From positions 620,001 to 684,000 of the forward strand of contig NZ_WTUZ01000040.1 in NCBI RefSeq assembly GCF_009882985.1: a stretch of DNA of 64,000 nt, in the 5' to 3' direction. Under the pieces are notes generated by a model. The model was not told the DNA's origin and did not search any database. It worked only from the letters and a program-made list of their open reading frames with translations. Each line of letters begins with the position of its first letter. Within the stretch, counting starts at the first letter, position 1. Source of the stretch: Paenibacillus silvestris (lineage in GTDB: Bacteria > Bacillota > Bacilli > Paenibacillales > NBRC-103111). A program made the translations under genes and the position numbers. Positions 59,207 to 64,000 of the stretch are shown piece after piece.

Positions 59207-60258
59207 TACATCACACCACCCTCAGCAAGATAAGCTCTCGCTGCGATTGGATCAATCAGTCCCTGCTGCATCTGTTCCTTAATAGACATGTCCAGCGTGT
59301 GCATACCTAAGCTCCGCCCAGTTTGCATAACACTCTTGATCTGATGGATTTTCTCCGAACGAATGAGATTGCCAACAGCTGGTGTATTGATCATGATTTC
59401 CGTAGCGCAAGTTCGTCCTAGGCCACCAGGCTTGGGAAACAATCGCTGTGAGATGACTCCGACCAAAACTGCTGCCAACTGCACACGAATTTGCCCTTGC
59501 TGATGTGCCGGGAACGCATCGATGATGCGATCAATCGTTTGCGGTGCATCTGTTGTATGCAAGGTCGCAAAGACCAAATGTCCAGTTTCAGCTGCTGTAA
59601 CCGCTGCTGAAATTGTTTCAAGATCACGCATCTCACCAACAAGAATAACATCAGGATCTTGACGCAAAGCCGCTCTCAAGCCATTCGAGAAAGACTTTGT
59701 ATCACTGCCTATTTCACGCTGGTCAATAAGGGATAACGAATGAGCATGAAGAAACTCTATCGGATCTTCCAACGTGACAATATGCTTCTTCTCTGTTCGA
59801 TTGATGTAATCGATCATGGCAGCAAGTGTTGACGATTTGCCACTTCCCGTTGGCCCGGTCACTAAGACAAGTCCTTGTGGTTTCAACGCTAATGCACTTA
59901 TCACACTTGGCAGCTGAAGTTGCTCAAGAGATGGAATCTTCGTTGGAATCGTCCGAATGGCTACACTTACGCGTCCTCTTTGACGATAGGCATTGATTCT
60001 GTACCGAGAACATCCTTCAAGCTCATACGAAAAGTCTAACTCCCCAGCTTGATTGAATCGATCAATTTGGTCAGCATTCAAAAGAGCTTCTGCCATGGAA
60101 CGGGTGTCATCAGCTAGCAGCGATTCATTACCTAATTGCTGCAGTGTGCCATGCACACGAAGGATTGGGGGCGAACCTACAGAAAGATGTAAATCTGATG
60201 CCTTTGACTCATGTGCCGTTTGTAATAAACTTACGATCCGCTCTAACGAAATTGACAT
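59206..60258 (-). CDS. pilT: PilT retraction ATPase
   Basis: Type IV pilus retraction ATPase, 350 residues. Walker A GPTGSGKSSTL (~133), Asp box TLEDPIEFLH, Walker B ILVGEMRDLETI, His box GHLVFATLHTTDA, and the retraction-type AIRTIP motif. The ATG at 60258 has AGGAGG 8 bases upstream; the longer reading is less likely. PilT implies a retractable pilus with twitching, DNA uptake or surface sensing as possible roles. Confidence 0.95.
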   Translation of the reverse strand: MSISLERIVSLLQTAHESKASDLHLSVGSPPILRVHGTLQQLGNESLLADDTRSMAEALLNADQIDRFNQAGELDFSYELEGCSRYRINAYRQRGRVSVAIRTIPTKIPSLEQLQLPSVISALALKPQGLVLVTGPTGSGKSSTLAAMIDYINRTEKKHIVTLEDPIEFLHAHSLSLIDQREIGSDTKSFSNGLRAALRQDPDVILVGEMRDLETISAAVTAAETGHLVFATLHTTDAPQTIDRIIDAFPAHQQGQIRVQLAAVLVGVISQRLFPKPGGLGRTCATEIMINTPAVGNLIRSEKIHQIKSVMQTGRSLGMHTLDMSIKEQMQQGLIDPIAARAYLAEGGVM

Positions 60259-60278
60259 TACCCACACCTCCTTTCTCG

Positions 60279-61943
60279 TTAATAAGCAACCGTTTCTCGG
60301 ATAACCTCTTGCAGCGTCGTAATGCCTTGTCGTACTTTCTGAATCCCATCATCCATTAGTTGAATGAGCCCATGCTCCAGTGCAGCGTCCCGCATTTCCT
60401 GAACAGATGCTTTGTTACTAATCAACTGGCGCATCGTATCGTTCACGACGAGAATCTCGTGGATGGCTAACCTTCCGCGATATCCAGTACGATTACAGTT
60501 GCCGCATCCATTGCCTTTGTGAAGCTTTTCGACATGTATCCCTCTGTTATTCATGAAGATCCGCTCTTGTTCCGTCGGTGTATAAACAACTTTGCACTCA
60601 TGACAGATTCTACGAACGAGCCTTTGTGCAACAACGCCAATCAGTGACGAAGCAATCAAATATGGCTCTATCCCCATATCCCGAAAACGAGTAATCGTAC
60701 TCACGGAATCATTGGTATGTAGAGTTGACAGTACAAGATGTCCCGTCAAAGATGCACGGATTGCAATTTCTGCTGTCTCTGAGTCCCTAATCTCACCAAC
60801 CATGACGATATTCGGGTCCTGCCGCAAAATGGAGCGAAGACCAGCTGCGAAGCTAAGGCCAATAGTTGGATTCACATGTACTTGATTGATACCTTCTAAC
60901 TGGTACTCTACGGGATCTTCAATCGTAATAATGTTGGCATTCTCTTGATTTAAGTGACTTAGTGCAGAGTAAAGTGTAGTTGTTTTCCCGCTTCCAGTAG
61001 GACCTGTAATCAGCAAAATCCCATAAGGCTGCTCAATCATTTCACGAAAAACACCCATGTTACGCTCTCCGAATCCTAACTGCTCAATGGGCTTAACGCC
61101 GGTTGATAAGTCTAGAATACGTAAAACTATTTTCTCACCATGAATGGTAGGAAGAGAGGAAACACGGATATCTACATGCTTATAATCCACTTGCATTTTG
61201 ATTCTACCGTCTTGAGGCAATCTTCGTTCGGCGATGTTCAGTTTAGCCATGATTTTCAGACGCGCAGTAATAAAGCCTTGCATTTGCTTTGGAATCACAC
61301 GCTCAGTTCTTAAATGTCCATCAACTCGGTAACGAATGACCAAGTTTGTCTCACCTGGATCCACGTGGATATCCGAAACTTTTAACTGAACCGCTTGCTG
61401 TATCATTTGATTAACCAACCTTACGATTGGAGAATCTTCGTCCGTAATTTCGGTTTCCTTGATATCTTCGGTCGTCGGCATATCTGTCATCATTTGGCTC
61501 ATCGAATCCTGAAGTCCATAATGACGGGCAATCGCACGCTGCAGTTCATCCCTGCTCGTAATTGCCGGTTCTATGCGATACCCTGTGCTCATTCTCATTT
61601 CTTCAATTGCAAAGTAATCCAGCGGATCCGCCATAGCCACCATGAGCTTTCCGCCCTCTTTGTGAAGGGGAATGGCTTGGTAGCGCCTTGCCATGCTTTC
61701 AGGAATGATTTTGGTTATTTCCGGATCAATCTGATATTTGAACAAACTCACATGAGGGATGCCTAGTTGAAACTCCAGCACCTCGATTAATTGCTGCTCT
61801 GTAATATACCCTTGCGTGATCAGCAGGTCCCCAAGCTTCTGTTTCGTTTTACTTTGTTCCTTAAGTGCCTCTTGGAGCTGAGTTTCTGAAATAATCCCGC
61901 TCTCTACTAGCAAATCACCCAATCTTTTCCTAACAAGAGCCAT
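60279..61943 (-). CDS. pilB: PilB assembly ATPase
   Basis: Type IV pilus extension ATPase, 554 residues. N-terminal MshEN/GSPII_E-type domain (LGDLLVESGIISETQLQEAL split; FQLGIPHVSLFKYQI), Walker A GPTGSGKTTTLY (~316), Walker B IVMVGEIRDSETAEIA, His box GHLVLSTLHTNDS, and the zinc tetracysteine CHEC...CGNC near the end. The ATG at 61943 (MALVRKRLGDL) is preferred over an upstream reading. It is the first gene of the pil operon. Confidence 0.95.
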   Translation of the reverse strand: MALVRKRLGDLLVESGIISETQLQEALKEQSKTKQKLGDLLITQGYITEQQLIEVLEFQLGIPHVSLFKYQIDPEITKIIPESMARRYQAIPLHKEGGKLMVAMADPLDYFAIEEMRMSTGYRIEPAITSRDELQRAIARHYGLQDSMSQMMTDMPTTEDIKETEITDEDSPIVRLVNQMIQQAVQLKVSDIHVDPGETNLVIRYRVDGHLRTERVIPKQMQGFITARLKIMAKLNIAERRLPQDGRIKMQVDYKHVDIRVSSLPTIHGEKIVLRILDLSTGVKPIEQLGFGERNMGVFREMIEQPYGILLITGPTGSGKTTTLYSALSHLNQENANIITIEDPVEYQLEGINQVHVNPTIGLSFAAGLRSILRQDPNIVMVGEIRDSETAEIAIRASLTGHLVLSTLHTNDSVSTITRFRDMGIEPYLIASSLIGVVAQRLVRRICHECKVVYTPTEQERIFMNNRGIHVEKLHKGNGCGNCNRTGYRGRLAIHEILVVNDTMRQLISNKASVQEMRDAALEHGLIQLMDDGIQKVRQGITTLQEVIRETVAY

Positions 61944-61980
61944 TTCCTTATCAACTCCATTACTGATTTCGCCCAAGAAT

Positions 61981-62010
61981 ATTATAGGACTAATTACCTA
62001 ATTAAAACAA
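61981..62010 (-). promoter_or_regulatory. Putative promoter of the pil operon
   Basis: Minus strand TTGTTT (62010-62005), 18 bases, TATAAT (61986-61981). Transcription would start near 61974, about 30 bases before the pilB ATG. Confidence 0.55.
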
Positions 62011-62068
62011 GATAAAAATCATTATACAATATCGGGAACCATTTTAGAATATATTTATTATCGATTTA

Positions 62069-62081
62069 TGTCGATTCGACA
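62069..62081. promoter_or_regulatory. Putative Spo0A box
   Basis: TGTCGATTCGACA is a near-palindrome; its minus strand gives TTGTCGAAT, matching the 0A-box consensus (TTGNCGAA), while the plus strand TGTCGAT differs by one base. It lies between pilB and the secreted protein gene and could link both to the sporulation regulator. Confidence 0.35.
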
Positions 62082-62307
62082 AGTTTTCCTGTTCTAAACT
62101 GCCTCTAACGTTACAATTCGCTCCCCTTCTCGGATAATCCTCTTTAAAAAAATCATTAAAATTATGTATTTTTCGTCAACTTCCTTATACTTTCCTAAAA
62201 TATTTTCGATATTATAGACACAAACTGTATATTTATAGGACCAAAAAGTAGTAAAATAGTCTCATATAAATGATATAACATTTTAGTCTGCGAGAGGAGA
62301 GAAAGGT

Positions 62308-64000
62308 ATGTTTTCAGCCATACAAAAAAAGATCAGTATCCTACTGATCGCATCCATGGCAATATCATGGTTCGGGTTCACGGAGCTTCCGAGCCAAACC
62401 GTTCTAGCTGCTGCCGGAGACACTGTAACTGTAGCATTGAAATCTGTTAGTAACAGCAAGTACATGACGACAGATACGAGTAGCAGTTCTTCGCTTTATG
62501 CTAATAAGACGAACCCATGGGTATCCGATTTGTTTGATTTAGTTGAGCAAGGGGAAGGCATTTATGCTTTGAAATCAAGAGCAAATTCCAAATATGTGAC
62601 TGTTGGGTCTAATAGAGAGGACACGTTGACAGCCTCATCCCAAACAATTGGCAACAAACAAAAGTTTAAATTAATTACAAACTCAGACTCTACGGTCTCC
62701 TTCCAACCAACGGAAAGTTTCAAAACTTACTATCTCAGTTTAGAGGATGATAACAGCGGTGAGATCAATGTGGAGCAAAGCAATTCCACGTCTTCACTTA
62801 CAAAGTTTCAAATTTCCTATTTCGATCTCACTAAACCATTGAAAATTCTTGAGATCAAAGATCTGGATAAACCTTCCAGCGGAGATGCATCTGCCGTCGT
62901 CTCAGATTTGGCCTCAAAATTAAGTGCAAACTCCGATTTCACTTTGGAAACGATGAGTATTAAAAAATTCGTAGCACTCCGCGATGAGTTGGATGGCAAG
63001 TATGATGCGATTTATTTTGGTAAAAGTTTATTTAATCCAACCTCAGAGACTGGAAAAAATCATAATACAAGGTATCTTGAGAATGACATTACATCTCTCA
63101 AAGCAACGGAAATTACAGATAAATACATAAATAAAGGACTACCAGTTATTGTCTATAGTGACTCTTCAACGAAACGTGGTGCTTTGTATCAAGGATACTT
63201 AAACAGCAATGGTAACTGGACTAAGTCTTATGGTAATTTATACAATTTGTTTAATCCATACAATACGACAACACCTAAAAGCAATGTAATTTTTGTAAAT
63301 GATACTGATATTGGTACTTCGTCTGCATTTATTGCGAAAACAAATTTGCTTGTCAATGCGAATGTTCGCCCTCAGCTAAATTTAACGAGTAAACCTAGTG
63401 ACTACACGCTGAGCGCTAATCGAGAAACGAAGTATAAACCAGGTGATACACTCACTTATACATTTAATGTATCTAATGTTAGAAATATCAGTCAGCGTAA
63501 TTTGGTAGCTAATTTGTATTTAGGTGTCGATAGTGTCTTGAAATTCGATGCTTCCAATTTAGTTCAAACTGTCCCAGTAACTTCCCTTACCAACAATACA
63601 ATAAGTTTCACGCTTCCAAAAGGTTACTCAGGGCTTTATTACTGGCGTTTAGAGCTCGTTGATCAAACCAGCACTGGAAAACTGAAGGACTCCACTTCAG
63701 GTGTGTTCCGTTATAAAGACCAATCACCAACGATAAAAGTGCTTCAAGTTATTCCAAATTCACAGTCGACTAGTAAGACCAGCAGCCTGCTTCTAGAGTC
63801 AAACTTAAAACAAAATTATTTGCATTCAGACGATTACGATATCAACATCTCAGTCGTTGACTTCAATACTTTTAACTCGACAGAATACAATACATTAAAT
63901 AGCAAATACGATATGTTGATCTTCGGTTTTAACGATTCTTATAACGGAACTGCAGACATTTCTGCAACAGCAGCTGCAGCTGTTAAATCATTTATCGCTA
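62308..64000 (+). CDS. Secreted DUF5057-type surface protein (partial, C-terminus outside window)
   Basis: 564 codons are visible before the window ends. A signal peptide (residues 1-~36, ending QTVLAAAG) leads into a beta-trefoil/fascin-like segment at ~38-150, with paired SNSKYMTTDT and ANSKYVTVGS. A later region has KPLKILEIKDLDKPSSGD and IKVLQVIPNSQS with DYDINISVVDFNTFN, consistent with a DUF5057-type domain. A beta-sandwich-like repeat is around 370-480. The ATG at 62308 follows GAGGAGAGAAAGG. Divergent from pilB; it may be an adhesin or pilus-linked surface protein (inference). Confidence 0.75.
   Translation, partial: MFSAIQKKISILLIASMAISWFGFTELPSQTVLAAAGDTVTVALKSVSNSKYMTTDTSSSSSLYANKTNPWVSDLFDLVEQGEGIYALKSRANSKYVTVGSNREDTLTASSQTIGNKQKFKLITNSDSTVSFQPTESFKTYYLSLEDDNSGEINVEQSNSTSSLTKFQISYFDLTKPLKILEIKDLDKPSSGDASAVVSDLASKLSANSDFTLETMSIKKFVALRDELDGKYDAIYFGKSLFNPTSETGKNHNTRYLENDITSLKATEITDKYINKGLPVIVYSDSSTKRGALYQGYLNSNGNWTKSYGNLYNLFNPYNTTTPKSNVIFVNDTDIGTSSAFIAKTNLLVNANVRPQLNLTSKPSDYTLSANRETKYKPGDTLTYTFNVSNVRNISQRNLVANLYLGVDSVLKFDASNLVQTVPVTSLTNNTISFTLPKGYSGLYYWRLELVDQTSTGKLKDSTSGVFRYKDQSPTIKVLQVIPNSQSTSKTSSLLLESNLKQNYLHSDDYDINISVVDFNTFNSTEYNTLNSKYDMLIFGFNDSYNGTADISATAAAAVKSFIA

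Larger units (their letters stand above)
61944..62307. other. 364-base divergent intergenic region, pilB / DUF5057-type gene
   Basis: AT-rich. Holds a pilB promoter (61981-62010), a Spo0A-box-like palindrome (62069-62081) and a likely start region for the plus-strand gene with a purine-rich ribosome site (GAGGAGAGAAAGG). No coding sequence or known riboswitch class was seen. Confidence 0.7.

Overview
The window looks like a chromosomal segment of a spore-forming, low-to-mid GC Gram-positive bacterium, most likely Paenibacillus or a close relative (Paenibacillaceae). This is inferred from gene content: FadR/FadF/FadN/EtfBA beta-oxidation genes of Bacillus type, KapB, a YhcN/YlaJ-type spore lipoprotein, YfmM/YfmR/YkpA-type ABC-F ATPases, MrfA/MrfB, and a DUF5057-type surface protein. 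Strong AGGAGG-type ribosome sites and frequent TTG/GTG starts agree with this. I saw no rRNA, tRNA, CRISPR array, insertion sequence or prophage.

Layout. 1-5.9 kb: fatty-acid degradation. fadF-fadN (minus, fadN cut by the window edge) diverge from fadR-etfB-etfA (plus) around a strong promoter and a perfect-looking FadR operator. 6.2-9.5 kb: a SnoaL-like protein, two alpha/beta hydrolases, a YezD (DUF2292) protein and a DUF4395 membrane protein. 9.9-13.7 kb: a sulfate ABC transporter operon (cysT-cysW-cysA-sbp). A short TCGGAWA-type motif recurs in the upstream regions of the hydrolase-yezD, DUF4395 and cysT transcripts and may mark a local sulfur regulon. 13.8-25.8 kb: mostly minus-strand housekeeping and small genes: an AIM24 protein, a thioesterase, purT, a MoxR-VWA pair, a spore lipoprotein, a TRIC channel, a Gfo/Idh/MocA oxidoreductase, KapB and a thioredoxin-like protein. 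25.8-32.5 kb: three different ABC-F ATPases with an M42 aminopeptidase and a Dabb protein.

32.6-43.1 kb: a Tad (Flp-type) pilus operon, read leftward: a 30-residue membrane peptide, TadZ-like, TadA/CpaF ATPase, TadB, TadC, a Flp1-type pilin, TadE-like, TadG-like and TadE-like pseudopilins, a TadV-type prepilin peptidase, and an FHA-domain membrane protein. A second thioesterase and a Ser/Thr protein kinase fused to a degenerate ParA-like domain lie just upstream. 45.5-53.5 kb: an FtsJ-type methyltransferase, a YlmA-type ABC ATPase, a receiver-like protein, and a DNA-repair cluster (mrfA, mrfB, an Fpg/Nei glycosylase, endonuclease IV). 53.6-54.2 kb: a nitroreductase. 54.4-61.9 kb: a second, classical type IV pilus operon (pilB-pilT-pilC-pilA-pilD-pilMN-pilO) with PilM and PilN fused. 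It diverges from a secreted DUF5057-type protein that runs off the right edge.

The most unusual features are these. (1) A three-copy dispersed intergenic repeat built from four ~22-bp units arranged head-head-tail-tail at ~50-bp spacing. (2) A Tad pilus locus with an FHA protein, a nearby kinase/P-loop fusion and a structured leader. (3) The shared motif around the sulfur genes. (4) Abrupt high-GC patches inside conserved genes. All functions are read from sequence by eye; no database search was run.
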